Shown: positions 1-8,832, counted from the stretch's first letter. The stretch is 64,000 nt of DNA from JAUIKM01 sp964445695 (GCA_964445695.1 CAYULF010000004.1:309776-373775); one strand, 5' to 3'. Numbers and translations: made by a program. Notes: a model not told the origin generated them from the sequence alone.

Positions 1-910
1 ACTCCACGTAACGCACATGATGATAAAAGACATCAGGCGGACCAAAACCTATGTTGTACCACTTGGCGGTAACGGTCGCCAGCTGGCCGGCAAATTCATC
101 TTCATAGTTGAGGAAGGCCAGATTGGTGAAGTCGCCCAGCGGATCAATCGCAACGATTACGGTATTGCCGATGAGCGCCAGTTTCTCTGGTTCCGGCAGG
201 CCGCTGTCGATGGCGCGGCGCGGACGCGCCAGACTGTCGAGCAGCACGACTTCGCGCTGCAGGCCAACCTGGCGCACCACCACAAATCCACCGGCGCAGA
301 ACGGCGCGGCCGACGGCAAGGGACTGACGGCAAACACCTGTCCAAGTCCCGCCGGACGCACGCTGTCGATACCCGCAGCGCCGATGTGAGCAGTAAATGC
401 ACGTGCATCGATGCGCAGCAGAACGGTCGTTCGCGCGGCATTCATTATTAGTTCGGACTCGAGGCCGGGAGTATAACTGATGTCGGGCAGTATTTGTTCG
501 CCTTGCGGTGTAAGGTCGGCGCCGAGGCGGCCGAGCGCCAGCGTATCGCGCCGCGCCGTCAGCACGAGGAGTCGCGTGCGATCCAGACGCGTCGCCGCCG
601 CAATGTGCGCTCCGGCCAGACTGCCGGCGCTGTCGGCGCGGCGTTCCAGACTGCTCCAGACCTGAATCACGTTGGCGTCGCCGCCGAGCGCGGAACGCCG
701 ACGCACCACAAACGCCAGCGTGTCCGATTCGTCGAGCGCAGTGGCGATAAACTGTCCGCCCAGCGCTTCCTGCACCTGGCGCAGAGCGTAGGGATACGTG
801 TCCGCCTGTGAATCGACGGCGTGAACCGCCGACGGGAGGCCGATCACCGCACAACAAACAAAAAAGGGCATCAGCAGCCGAAGAGGCTGCAGCGGAAACG
901 GTCGTTTCAT
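1..910 (-). CDS. Exported protein of unknown function, C-terminus off the left edge
   Basis: An open frame runs from an ATG at 910 down to the window edge with no stop, about 303 codons. The protein begins MKRPFPLQPLRLLMPFFVCC and has a classic signal peptide (basic start, hydrophobic stretch, likely cut after SAVHA near residue 32), so it should be exported. The mature part has repeated blocks of the kind VRRRSALGGDANVIQVWSSL and LVLTARRDTLALGRLG, short beta-strand-like segments that could belong to a beta-propeller, but I recognise no family. The start faces away from ispF (38 nt gap) on the same strand, so the two may share a transcript. Function unknown; the coding call rests on the uninterrupted frame, signal peptide and GC-rich third positions. 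Confidence 0.72.
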   Translation of the reverse strand, partial: MKRPFPLQPLRLLMPFFVCCAVIGLPSAVHAVDSQADTYPYALRQVQEALGGQFIATALDESDTLAFVVRRRSALGGDANVIQVWSSLERRADSAGSLAGAHIAAATRLDRTRLLVLTARRDTLALGRLGADLTPQGEQILPDISYTPGLESELIMNAARTTVLLRIDARAFTAHIGAAGIDSVRPAGLGQVFAVSPLPSAAPFCAGGFVVVRQVGLQREVVLLDSLARPRRAIDSGLPEPEKLALIGNTVIVAIDPLGDFTNLAFLNYEDEFAGQLATVTAKWYNIGFGPPDVFYHHVRYVE

Positions 911-947
911 GTTCACAAGATACGATCGACGCGGCTAATCGGGTAAT

Positions 948-1421
948 CTAAGCGGATGGGCTCAGGAGGCAAATCGCATATGCGGTCACGCCTTCGCCAT
1001 GGCCCACAAACCCCATGGATTCGCTGGTAGTGGCTTTGATGGAGACGCGTTCGATCGGCAGCGACACGGCTTCGGCAATAACGCGGCGCATCTCCGCCTT
1101 GTACGGTAAAATTTTGGGACGCTCCAGCACGAGCGTGGCGTCCAGGTTGACGATGTCGAGTTTGTGCTCGCGCAACATGTGCCGCACCGCCTGCAGAAGT
1201 TTAACGCTGGAAACATTTTTCCACTCGGGGTCCGTATCCGGAAAATGCTCGCCGATGTCGCCGAGAGCGGCCGCCCCCAGCAGTGCATCGCAGACCGCGT
1301 GCAAGAGCACATCGCCGTCGCTGTGCGCCACCGTACCGAATTCGGAGGGAATGGCGACGCCTCCCAGAATAAGCGATTCTCCCTTCGCCAGCCGATGCAC
1401 GTCGTAGCCAAATCCGATCAT
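948..1421 (-). CDS. ispF: 2-C-methyl-D-erythritol 2,4-cyclodiphosphate synthase
   Basis: IspF cyclises CDP-methylerythritol phosphate to MEcPP with loss of CMP, the fifth step of the non-mevalonate isoprenoid pathway, in the cytoplasm. The 157-residue length is typical. The metal-binding GYDVHRL motif is at residues 5-11 (Asp7, His9), followed by HSDGDVLLHAVCDALLGA and GDIGEHFPDTDP, and the C-terminal ATTSESMGFVGHGEG region that helps bind the nucleotide. The ATG at 1421 gives a start right at the family N-terminus. It lies divergent from xseA. dxr, an earlier enzyme of the same pathway, is 7.4 kb away, so the route is present but the genes are not clustered. Confidence 0.97.
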   Translation of the reverse strand: MIGFGYDVHRLAKGESLILGGVAIPSEFGTVAHSDGDVLLHAVCDALLGAAALGDIGEHFPDTDPEWKNVSSVKLLQAVRHMLREHKLDIVNLDATLVLERPKILPYKAEMRRVIAEAVSLPIERVSIKATTSESMGFVGHGEGVTAYAICLLSPSA

Positions 1422-1540
1422 TGTGTCTTTCCCCTTTGTTCCGGCATTATCCTTGCTAATTGTCTAAATTAAGGATTTTTAGACCTGGCGCGACGCTTTA
1501 TATACGCACAATCGCTGCGCGCTCTTCCCGGGACCGGCCG

Positions 1541-2773
1541 ATGGATGCCTCCATTTTGAGCGTCAGTACGCTGACGCGTTCCATTCAACAGACACTCGAA
1601 CAAAATTTCAGCCGGCTAAGCGTCAGCGGCGAACTCTCCAACTACAAACAGCACAGTTCCGGTCACAGGTATTTTACGCTCAAGGATGCACGTGCGCAGA
1701 TAAGCTGCACGATGTGGAAAAGCCGGCCCTTGCGTTTTGCGCCGGCCAACGGCATGCAGGTTCTCGTGAGCGGCAGCGTGACGGTCTATCCGCCGCGCGG
1801 CAACTACCAGCTGGACTGCGCAAGCATGCGCCCGCTCGGCCTGGGCGACCTGCAGATCGCTTTTGAGGCTCTTAAACGCGCGCTCTACGACGAAGGGCTG
1901 TTTGACGCCGCGCACAAAAAACCTCTGCCCAGGTTTCCGCGGCGCATCGGCGTAATCACGTCGGCCACCGGCGCGGCTATTCGCGACATTTCCACCACGC
2001 TGGAGCGGCGCATGCCCGCCGCCGAAATGGTGGTACGCCCCGCCGCGGTGCAGGGTGCGGAGGCGGCGCCCGACCTGGTACGCGCACTTAAGCAACTGGA
2101 TGCGGCCGGCGTGGATGTGATCATCATCGGCCGCGGCGGCGGATCGATCGAAGATCTATGGGCATTTAACACGGAAGAGGTGGCGCGCGCCATTTTTGCC
2201 TGCCGGACACCGATTATAGCCGCCGTCGGTCACGAAGTCGACATCACAATTGCAGATTATGTGGCGGACGCGCGCGCAGCCACACCCACCGCCGCCGCCG
2301 AGCTGGCGGTACGCGACAAAAACGACCTGATTGCCGCGCTTCACGGCGCGGGCGACAGAATGAGCGCCGCCATGCACCAGGCGCTCGACCGACGCGCAAT
2401 GCGGCTTCAGCAGATCGAGCGAGCGTCGGCCTGGCGCCTGCCGGCGGATATCGTGCGCACCTCACAACAGCAGCTGGATGAATTTCAGGGGCGCATGACG
2501 GACTACGTGGAGCGCTATGTGCGCCGCCGCGGCGAGAAACTGACGGCGATGGCCAGGCACTGCGAAGCGCGCAATCCGCTGACGCCGTTGGACCGCGGTT
2601 TTGCACTCTTGCTTCAGAAAGGACACATTGCAGGACCGGATGTAAAGATTAACGCCGGTGAAGTCGAAATATGGCGGCGCGCGCAGCGTCTGCTCGGCAC
2701 GATCACGAAGTCGGAAGATCTGACGGATATCACAGCTGTATTGCGGCAATCGCAGGAGTCTGGCAATGGCTAA
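1541..2773 (+). CDS. xseA: Exodeoxyribonuclease VII large subunit
   Basis: Catalytic subunit of exonuclease VII, which degrades single-stranded DNA from both ends in repair. About 410 residues. The N-terminal OB-fold (SVSGELSNYKQHSSGHRYFTL style) is followed by the nuclease domain with GVITSATGAAIRDI, the VDVIIIGRGGGSIEDLWAFN signature and AVGHEVDITIADYVAD. The frame extends upstream to a TTG at 1460, but those 27 residues precede the family N-terminus, so the ATG at 1541 is preferred. Its last 8 bases overlap xseB, as expected for a translationally coupled pair. The C-terminal coiled-coil region is present and somewhat short compared with the 450-residue E. coli protein. Confidence 0.95.
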   Translation: MDASILSVSTLTRSIQQTLEQNFSRLSVSGELSNYKQHSSGHRYFTLKDARAQISCTMWKSRPLRFAPANGMQVLVSGSVTVYPPRGNYQLDCASMRPLGLGDLQIAFEALKRALYDEGLFDAAHKKPLPRFPRRIGVITSATGAAIRDISTTLERRMPAAEMVVRPAAVQGAEAAPDLVRALKQLDAAGVDVIIIGRGGGSIEDLWAFNTEEVARAIFACRTPIIAAVGHEVDITIADYVADARAATPTAAAELAVRDKNDLIAALHGAGDRMSAAMHQALDRRAMRLQQIERASAWRLPADIVRTSQQQLDEFQGRMTDYVERYVRRRGEKLTAMARHCEARNPLTPLDRGFALLLQKGHIAGPDVKINAGEVEIWRRAQRLLGTITKSEDLTDITAVLRQSQESGNG

Positions 2774-3014
2774 AACACGTAAAAAATCACAATCGCTGGA
2801 AGATCAACTCCTGCGCCTCGAGGAAATCCTCGATACGCTGGACGCCGGCGAAGAGGCGCTCGAAACTATGATCAAGCTCTACGATGAGGGCATGCACCTC
2901 GTCAGGGATGCACGTACAACGCTGGAACAGGCGGAATTGCGCATCACGACTATCCGCGAATCCATGGAATATCCGGACGTGGACGACGAGCCCGCCCCGG
3001 ATGACGAAGCCTGA
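2766..3014 (+). CDS. xseB: Exodeoxyribonuclease VII small subunit
   Basis: Small partner of exonuclease VII; several copies bind the long helical arm of XseA. At 82 residues it has the family length and pattern: a charged start, then LEDQLLRLEEILDTLDAGE, and a second helix with LYDEGMHLVRDARTTLEQAE. The C-terminus is acidic (DDEPAPDDEA). It overlaps the end of xseA by 8 bases, supporting an operon. The identification relies on both position and sequence. Confidence 0.94.
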   Translation: MAKTRKKSQSLEDQLLRLEEILDTLDAGEEALETMIKLYDEGMHLVRDARTTLEQAELRITTIRESMEYPDVDDEPAPDDEA

Positions 3015-3062
3015 CGTTCCCCCCCGCACGGCACAACTCCCTTACCTTCGATCACACAGCAC

Positions 3063-3335
3063 GTGAGTGTAACAATGTACCGTAAGACGCATCATGTGGT
3101 CTTCATTTCAAAAGACAATTGTCATCTCTGCGATGAAATGTGGAATGAACTGATGAAGGCGGCACGCGAGATCACGCTTGTGGTCCGGACGCAAACAATC
3201 ACCGAGGCCAAAAAGGCCGAATACGATCGCTATCGCGACAAGGTACCGGTGCTGCTGATCGACGGCAGCGAGGTCTTCCGCTACCGCGCCTCCGCCCGTG
3301 AAATCATCGACGCGCTCAAGAAGTCCGACGAGTAA
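3063..3335 (+). CDS. Glutaredoxin-like thiol protein with CHLC motif
   Basis: A 90-residue protein with a redox-type CxxC motif (CHLC at residues 20-23) right after a first beta-strand (HHVVFISKDN), and a cis-proline-like VPVLLIDG later (residues 60-67). This is the arrangement of the small glutaredoxin-like family (DUF836). It probably reduces or carries electrons to a partner in the cytoplasm; no partner is evident. Start is GTG at 3063 or ATG at 3075; both leave the fold intact. It follows xseB by 48 bases on the same strand and may be cotranscribed. Its family fits well; its substrate is unknown. Confidence 0.82.
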   Translation: MSVTMYRKTHHVVFISKDNCHLCDEMWNELMKAAREITLVVRTQTITEAKKAEYDRYRDKVPVLLIDGSEVFRYRASAREIIDALKKSDE

Positions 3336-3536
3336 ATTCGGCGGCGGCAACAATTCCACGTGACTCTGCGAGTCAATAGCACGTTCCCCGCACGACAGGC
3401 GATCGCCGCGCCGCGCTCTCCTGTTGACAAACGCGGATAATTTTACCGAAAGGACAAAACCACGCGGCCCGACGCTCCAATTGGACCGCGCACGCCGGAC
3501 CGAGAATCTTGCTTCCGGCGCTCAAGGAGGTTCAGC

Positions 3537-5210
3537 ATGCCGGCTCCCGTTCTTCAACTCCTGGCTCGCAACTGGAAGTCCGGCCTGGCCGTCAGCGTCG
3601 TCAGCATTCCACTTGCACTGGCGCTCGCCATTACTTCAGGCGCTACGCCGACGCAGGGCATCATCACGGCCGTCTGGGCCGGCCTGCTCGCGGCAATTCT
3701 GGGCAGCAGCAATTTTAATGTGGTGGGCCCGACCGGCGCGCTGGCCGGGATCCTCGTTTCCTACGCAATTGTGCACGGCTACCAACTGCTGCCGATTGTC
3801 GCTATTCTCTCGGGACTCATCATACTCGCGGCGTGGCTGCTGCGACTCGACAAATACATCATCTTTATTCCGCGCTCCGTGGTGCACGGTTTTACACTAG
3901 GCGTCGCCTTTATTATCGGCCTCGGACAGCTCAACAACGCGCTTGGCATCACCCACCTGACACTGCGCGAAAGCCAGCTCGAAAATGTACTTGCCACGCT
4001 GCAGGCGCTCGACCGGGCCGACGGGATGGTCTTCCTGTTGTTCCTGGGCTGCATGGCATTCATTTATCTCTGGAACAAAAAAATCAAGCGTTTTCCCGGG
4101 GCGGCGGCGGCGGCTTTTCTGGCGATCGCCGTCATGGGTGGTCTGCGCGCCGCGGGTTTTGATCCGACGCCGATCACGCTGGGCGACCGCTATCCCGACG
4201 TGCACGCGGCCCTGTTTGAATCGCCTCTCGCGGCGTTTGAGTGGAGCCTTTTTGCGCAACGCGATCTCTGGCTCCTCGCTCTGGCGACGGCGGTGGTGGC
4301 CATTCTGGAGACGCTGCTTTCGGGGCAGATTGCCAACAATCTCACGGGCACGCGATTCAACCGGCGTCGCGAGGTTTTTGGACTGGCGGCGGCCAACCTC
4401 GGTTCGGGGCTGATGGGCGGCATCCCGGCGACGGCGGCGTTGGCGCGCACGGCGCTCAACATCAAGAGCGGCGCCGATCACAAAAGCTCGGCGGTTGTCA
4501 ACTCGATAGTGGTGGCGCTTGTTGCCGTCTTTTTCATCGAGTACTTCAAGCTGCTGCCCATGTTCGTCATTGCGGCCATTCTGGTCACGGTCGCCATCGG
4601 CATGGTCCACAAAAAACACTTCGTGCACCTGATCAGCAACGAAAAAACGGCCTTTGTTCTCTCCCTCGTGGTAGCCGCGCTGGTTCTGCTGGTGGATCCC
4701 ATCATCGGCATTCTGATCGGCACCGTCGCGGCTCTGCTCATATTCGTCAACAAACTTTCCTACGGCCAGACGGAAATTGTGCTGTGGAAGGACGGCCGCA
4801 TGACCGAGGCTCTACTTAAACACGACTTTCTGCGCAGGGACAAGATCGTCTCCGACGTGGTGGTCTACAACATTTCGGGCACGCTGACATACATCAATAT
4901 GCCTGCGCACCTGGAAGCCGTCCAGAAAATCCGCGGCAATGACTACGTCGTCATCTCCCTCCGCCACGCTTTTTACGCCGACGCGGACGGAATCGAATAC
5001 CTGAGCGAGATCATCGAGCTTCTGAAGAACAGCAACGACAAAATTCTGCTGGCGGGCATCAACGCGGAGATCAAACCCATCGTGGTTCGCCAGGAGTTCT
5101 ACCACACCAAATCCGTCGAGGGCAAGATTTACGACCGCACGGCGGACGCCATTGCGGAAATACTCGCGCGCCGCGCCGCATCCCAAAAAGACTCCGGAAC
5201 GATCTTCTGA
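3537..5210 (+). CDS. SulP family anion transporter with STAS domain
   Basis: A 557-residue inner-membrane protein. Residues about 10-410 form many hydrophobic segments with the SulP signatures (PLALALAITSGATPTQGIITAVWAG style start, GPTGALAG, and the NLTGTRFNRRREVFGLAAANLGSG region that precedes the core turn). Residues about 430-545 form a cytoplasmic STAS domain (VVYNISGTLTYINMPAHLEA and so on). The ATG at 3537 has a near-perfect ribosome site (GGAGG, 6 bases before). SulP proteins carry sulfate, bicarbonate or other anions; the substrate cannot be told from sequence. The STAS domain is usually a regulatory module. Confidence 0.93.
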   Translation: MPAPVLQLLARNWKSGLAVSVVSIPLALALAITSGATPTQGIITAVWAGLLAAILGSSNFNVVGPTGALAGILVSYAIVHGYQLLPIVAILSGLIILAAWLLRLDKYIIFIPRSVVHGFTLGVAFIIGLGQLNNALGITHLTLRESQLENVLATLQALDRADGMVFLLFLGCMAFIYLWNKKIKRFPGAAAAAFLAIAVMGGLRAAGFDPTPITLGDRYPDVHAALFESPLAAFEWSLFAQRDLWLLALATAVVAILETLLSGQIANNLTGTRFNRRREVFGLAAANLGSGLMGGIPATAALARTALNIKSGADHKSSAVVNSIVVALVAVFFIEYFKLLPMFVIAAILVTVAIGMVHKKHFVHLISNEKTAFVLSLVVAALVLLVDPIIGILIGTVAALLIFVNKLSYGQTEIVLWKDGRMTEALLKHDFLRRDKIVSDVVVYNISGTLTYINMPAHLEAVQKIRGNDYVVISLRHAFYADADGIEYLSEIIELLKNSNDKILLAGINAEIKPIVVRQEFYHTKSVEGKIYDRTADAIAEILARRAASQKDSGTIF

Positions 5211-5225
5211 TTCGTCTCACTTGCT

Positions 5226-5292
5226 TTGATCGCTTTGAATCCTTCACTTCGTTCCGGCTTCAGGCTTCTTGACTTTTTTGCTTGTCACAGAG
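5226..5292 (+). repeat. Degenerate copy of the GACCGC intergenic repeat
   Basis: Matches the order of the better copies at 29101, 32532 and 34210: a CGCTTTGA start, a middle ending CTTCAGGCTTC, and the tail CTTGCTTGTCAC (here TTTTGCTTGTCACAG). It lies just after the SulP stop codon. The complementary blocks seen in the better copies are eroded here. Confidence 0.55.
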
Positions 5293-5540
5293 GCAATGGC
5301 GGCGGGTCACTGTGCTTCGCCGTAAACTACATGTATACGGGTGCAAGGTCGGTTTCAAGCATCGAAACCGCCTGACACAACACCGGCAAAGTGTTGTCAA
5401 TCAGATAGTTAGACTGGCCAGTTCCAGAATATTCTTTGCCCGAACCCTTGCAGCCAACTACAGGAAACTCAGGTTTTGCAAACGTCCATCGGCCACCGAC
5501 GCCGGCCGGACAAACGCGATTGCGCTGCGTCAGGTCGCTA

Positions 5541-5570
5541 GCAAGATTGTTGCCTAGGCAACAATCTTGC
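5541..5570. repeat. Perfect 30-base palindrome, copy 1
   Basis: Two 15-base arms read GCAAGATTGTTGCCT and its exact reverse complement with no spacer. A second, half-eroded copy is at 39125-39148. It is followed by TTCGTTTTGC, so it might act as a weak terminator; a protein-binding site or a scar of a small mobile element are alternatives. Confidence 0.75.
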
Positions 5571-5964
5571 TTCGTTTTGCAACGCCGGCAAACGCCTTAG
5601 AGTCCTCGCTGCGCATGTGAATGCGTTCCGGCGCTTTTCCGCTGCCGACAGAGTGGTCTGCGAGCGCATACGGGTCGGTGAATATCAATCATTTACAACG
5701 CAGCCGACAAAACGCGGACAAAATGCGCACTCAGCGCCGGATCCGGTTATAATCCCTGGTCACTCATGTGATCGATGCAAATGCGCACCCATCGCTCCCA
5801 ATGGCAATCACCGATAATTGTCGCGATCACTGTTGGCATGCTGTATTACTGCGAGCTTAGCGGGGCACTCGAAGACTCCTCCCGCTCAGACGCGAAACTC
5901 GCCCGCTTGACCACGCGACACATATACTTCGCGTTTTTACGCTTGTGGAGGCGGTGCAGGATGG

Positions 5965-6152
5965 AGATATTGCCTGCGTCGAATCATCCGGAGAATCGAC
6001 CGCGCCGCAGGGAAAGTTTCGCACGAGCGCGAGCTGTACCCATGAAAAAATTCCACGGGAAATCGAGGCAGGAAGGGAATGCCTTGAAGAGGAGATTTCG
6101 GAAAATTTTGGACAGGCGGCGGTGGGGGTGGGGGTTTCCCTTTTATTGATGG
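5965..6152 (+). repeat. Intergenic element copy A, paired with 56523-56706
   Basis: This 188-base stretch aligns along its length with the reverse complement of 56523-56706. The first ~41 bases match at about 34 positions (TTGCCTG.GTCGAA, TCCGGAG, CCGCGCCGCA). Both then share GTACCC, an A-rich run, GGCAGG, TGCC.TGAAG, AAAA.TT, and a G-rich end GGCGG(C/T)GGGGGTGGGG, finishing in TTAATTGAT or TTATTGAT. Short frames exist in both but differ in phase between the halves, so a protein is unlikely. It may be a non-coding RNA or a decayed mobile element. Confidence 0.6.
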
Positions 6153-6512
6153 CCCGTTCTGCGCCCCGATGGAATCCAGCAGCCCTAAGTCACTATTTTT
6201 CAAATACTTGAGGCCACCTTCATCTTGCTGTTCAACGTCCTCAGACTTTTGCCGCAACATCAATAAACACAGAATACAAAGCTTGAAGTCTTAAAACATC
6301 CACTGATCGTGCAAAGCGCGGGCTGAAGTGGAATTTCAACGATGCCGGATGCCTCGGTCGAGTGAATCGTATGGGCCCGAAATTCATTGACGTTGGACTC
6401 CGAGGTCGTGCGGAGCGCGGGTTGAATCGGGATTTCCCACAACGCGACTAACAAAAAGAAAAAGCCAGCCTCCGAGTGAAACGACAGGGGCGCAGCGTTC
6501 AAGCAAAAAAGA

Positions 6513-6544
6513 AAACCCCTGCGACTCTTACATCACAGGGGTTT
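6513..6544 (-). terminator. Intrinsic terminator of tRNA-Arg
   Basis: Arms AAACCCCTG (6536-6544 on the minus strand) and CAGGGGTTT (6513-6521) enclose a 14-base loop. On the minus strand the hairpin is followed by TTCTTTTTTG. It lies 15 bases downstream of the tRNA 3' end. Confidence 0.85.
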
Positions 6545-6558
6545 GGTCATTCATCGTG

Positions 6559-6632
6559 TACGCCCGAAAGGATTCGAACCTTTGACCGACAGATTAGAAG
6601 TCTGTTGCTCTATCCAGCTGAGCTACGGGCGC
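6559..6632 (-). tRNA. tRNA-Arg (anticodon TCT)
   Basis: A 74-base cloverleaf on the minus strand: acceptor GCGCCCG with CGGGCGT, D-arm TAGCTCAGCTGGATAGAGCA, anticodon stem ACAGA/TCTGT with loop CTTCTAA (anticodon TCT), and T-arm with GGTTCGAATCC. The 3' CCA is not encoded. It reads AGA/AGG arginine codons. A terminator follows at 6513-6544. Confidence 0.96.
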
Positions 6633-6696
6633 ATCGCTGCAGTCAGCCAAAATTAGAGCTTTCCGGCCTGACGGCAAAACGATTTTAATATCTTCT

Positions 6697-6727
6697 TTGC
6701 AATTGGCTTTGGATCCACGTATATTTG
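6697..6727 (+). promoter_or_regulatory. Bacteroidota-type promoter of the SRP RNA gene
   Basis: A TTG at 6697-6699 and TATATTTG at 6720-6727 are separated by 20 bases, matching the Bacteroidota primary sigma consensus (TTG, 19-21 bases, TAnnTTTG). A start would fall near 6733-6735, about 45 bases before the folded SRP RNA core. Confidence 0.7.
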
Positions 6728-6777
6728 CGTTCTTTGGTAATCGATGCACGGGCACACACAGAAAGTTTGAGGTCAAG

Positions 6778-6856
6778 TCCCGCGCGGCCATATTGGGCTC
6801 TAATCCGTCAGGTCCGGAAGGAAGCAGCGGGGGGTTTGATTATGGAGCGCCGCGGA
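6778..6856 (+). ncRNA. ffs: Signal recognition particle RNA (small bacterial type)
   Basis: Contains the diagnostic SRP loop GTCAGGTCCGGAAGGAAGCAG at about 6808-6828, the Ffh binding site. The flanks fold back: TCCCGCGCGGCCATA (6778 on) can pair with TATGGAGCGCCGCGGA (to 6856), with CCATA/TATGG as the clearest helix. This RNA binds Ffh and guides ribosomes making membrane and exported proteins to the inner membrane. The exact ends are uncertain: the promoter at 6697-6727 implies a longer 5' end, and a T-rich stretch follows at 6867-6879. The short open frames across it are spurious. Confidence 0.92.
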
Positions 6857-6888
6857 CCGCTTGGCCTCTTTTATTTTTAGCCGGTTAT

Positions 6889-6924
6889 GCCGTGATCCGC
6901 ACAAGCGTCACGGCAGCCGCTTTT
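6889..6924 (+). terminator. Possible intrinsic terminator after SRP RNA
   Basis: GCCGTGA (6889-6895) pairs with TCACGGC (6908-6914), followed by TTTTT at 6920-6924. The T run begins 5 bases after the stem, so the call is moderate. The T-rich run right after the SRP helix is an alternative end. Confidence 0.4.
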
Positions 6925-7126
6925 TCCCTTTGACGCGCAGAACGGCACTGACAGCGGCTTTCACCCACTCTATCGGCCAAATGCCGAAGCCGCACCGCAG
7001 CGCGCCGCCCCACAATGCAAGAACAGCGCTCGCACCTATCGAGCTCAATACAGGTGCGCGTTGTGACCGCCCCGAGTGCATCGCTTACGTTTCCCGGTCC
7101 GAAGGGCCGGGCTTTGATGCGGGTAC

Positions 7127-8785
7127 ATGAAACGAGAAATTATCATCAATTCGACGCTCGATGAAATTCGAGTGGCTATCACCGAAAACGGACGCCTGGT
7201 GGAGTTGCTCTGGGAACTGCCGGACAACGAACGCCACATCGGCAATATTTACCTCGGTCGCGTCAAACGCATCGTTCAGGGCATGAACGCCTCCTTCATC
7301 GACATTGGAATGAAACAGGATGCCTTCCTGCACTTCTCCGATGTCTCCGAGTCGCTGGAAGAACACCTGGACGACCTCTCCGATGAAGAGGAAGACGACG
7401 ATGACGACGAGATGGAGAACGAGCCGACCAATCCTCATGCGGACAACGGCGAATACGAGAATCTGTCCGAGGACGTCGCCGTCGCCCTGCGCCTGAAAAA
7501 GCGCTCCGGACGCGACATTTCCGCTCTGCCGACCTTTTCGACCAAGCGCTCGGGCGAAGTAAAAATCAGTCTGGAAGAAGGACAGAACGTCGTTGTCCAG
7601 GCCATTCGCGAAGCCTACGATAAAAAGGGCCTGCGAATCACGACCAAAATCACGCTGCCCGGTCGATACCTCGTCCTCTCTCCTTTTGCGCCTGTCATCG
7701 GCGTGTCCAAGAAGATTCACCAGGTGCGCGAGCGCCGGCGTCTGCGCCGCATCGTCAAATCCATGCTGCCGCCGATTACCGGCTGTATCGTTCGCACGGA
7801 AGCCGAGAACCAGAAAGAAGAAGCGCTGCGCAAGGACCTGGAAGTACTGCTGGAACAGTGGCGCGACATCGAGCACAAAATCAAGACGCAGCGCCCGCCG
7901 CACCTGCTCTACACGGACGCCAACCTCGTGCGCAGCCTGATCCGCGATCAGCTCAACTCCGAGGTGTCGCGCGTGCTGGTCGACAGTAAAAAGCTGTATC
8001 GCGACCTGAAAGAATACATGGAGTGGGCCGCGCCCAAGCTGGCCGACTGCCTGGAATATCACCCCGGCCCGGAGCCGATCTTTGACCATTGCGGCATCCT
8101 GCGCGACGTCGAGAACACCTACAGCCGCCAGATCAAACTGCCCAGCGGCGGATCGATTGTATTTGACCACACCGAAGCCATGGTCATCATTGACGTCAAC
8201 AGCGGACGTTATGCCGAAGCCCGCGAGCAAGAAGTCAACTCGCTCAAAACCAACCTGGAGGCGCTGCGCGAGATAGCGCGTCAGGTGCGTCTGCGCGACA
8301 TCGGCGGCATGATCGTGATCGACTTTATCGACCAGCTGGACGACCGCAACAAAAAGCGCATCTACGAAGAAATGAAAAAGGAGCTGCGCAAGGACAGCGC
8401 CAAGTCCGTGGTGTTTCCGCTGACGCAACTGGGTCTGCTGCAGATCACGCGCCAGCGCGTGCGCAACAGCATTATGCAGGTCATCACCGAACAGTGCACG
8501 ACCTGCAAAGGCGCCGGCACCGTGCCGTCCAAATACGTCGTCATCAACCAGATAGAGCACTGGCTGCAGCGCTTTCGCGCCGAATCGCGCGAGTTCCGGC
8601 TGGAGCTGACCGTCAGCCCGCTGATCGGTTTTGCGCTGCTGGAAGGACGGCTCTCTAAACTCACGCGCCTGCAGATCAAATACTTTGTGCAGATAAAACT
8701 GCGCACGAATGATAACTTTGCGTACGACGAGTTCCAGTTTTACTCCGTCAAACGCCAGAAGGAGATTTCCCGTAAGTTCTCCTGA
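7127..8785 (+). CDS. rng: Ribonuclease E/G family endoribonuclease
   Basis: Cuts single-stranded AU-rich RNA in mRNA turnover and rRNA/tRNA maturation. The 552-residue protein has the N-terminal S1 RNA-binding domain (GNIYLGRVKRIVQGMNASFIDIG, about 39-61), an RNase-H-like and DNase-I-like core, catalytic Asp356 (VIIDVNSG) and Asp399 (IVIDFID), spaced 43 residues as in the E. coli enzyme, and a zinc-link CTTC (457-460). It lacks the long C-terminal scaffold of RNase E, so it is G-like in size. Odd: residues about 73-148 form an acidic insertion (a run EEEDDDDDE near 87-95) within the S1 domain. First gene of a run with dxr, rseP and surE. Confidence 0.95.
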   Translation: MKREIIINSTLDEIRVAITENGRLVELLWELPDNERHIGNIYLGRVKRIVQGMNASFIDIGMKQDAFLHFSDVSESLEEHLDDLSDEEEDDDDDEMENEPTNPHADNGEYENLSEDVAVALRLKKRSGRDISALPTFSTKRSGEVKISLEEGQNVVVQAIREAYDKKGLRITTKITLPGRYLVLSPFAPVIGVSKKIHQVRERRRLRRIVKSMLPPITGCIVRTEAENQKEEALRKDLEVLLEQWRDIEHKIKTQRPPHLLYTDANLVRSLIRDQLNSEVSRVLVDSKKLYRDLKEYMEWAAPKLADCLEYHPGPEPIFDHCGILRDVENTYSRQIKLPSGGSIVFDHTEAMVIIDVNSGRYAEAREQEVNSLKTNLEALREIARQVRLRDIGGMIVIDFIDQLDDRNKKRIYEEMKKELRKDSAKSVVFPLTQLGLLQITRQRVRNSIMQVITEQCTTCKGAGTVPSKYVVINQIEHWLQRFRAESREFRLELTVSPLIGFALLEGRLSKLTRLQIKYFVQIKLRTNDNFAYDEFQFYSVKRQKEISRKFS

Positions 8786-8832
8786 CGCCGCCGGGGAACG
8801 CGGATTTCACCCAGTGCAAAGCGGAAAGCAGC

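Larger units (their letters stand above)
5211..6512. other. Gene-free intergenic region with several repeat types
   Basis: About 1.3 kb with no credible gene: open frames are short, overlap each other on both strands and have no family features. It carries a degenerate copy of an intergenic repeat (5226-5292), a perfect 30-base palindrome (5541-5570), a 188-base element that recurs at 56.5 kb (5965-6152), and two short related blocks near 6305-6343 and 6402-6441. The rest shows nothing I recognise. Confidence 0.6.

Noticed and set aside
144..857. 237-codon minus-strand frame at the left edge
   Set aside because: Arginine- and proline-rich frame shifted against the longer frame from 910, which has a signal peptide and normal codon use.
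5775..6211. Overlapping frames of 88-124 codons across element A
   Set aside because: The homologous element B keeps different frames in each half, so no single protein is conserved.
6697..6933. 78-codon frame over the SRP RNA
   Set aside because: It reads through the SRP RNA, whose motif and promoter explain the sequence.
7085..8560. 491-codon frame antisense to the RNase E/G gene
   Set aside because: Opposite strand of a gene with conserved catalytic residues; low complexity and no recognisable domain.
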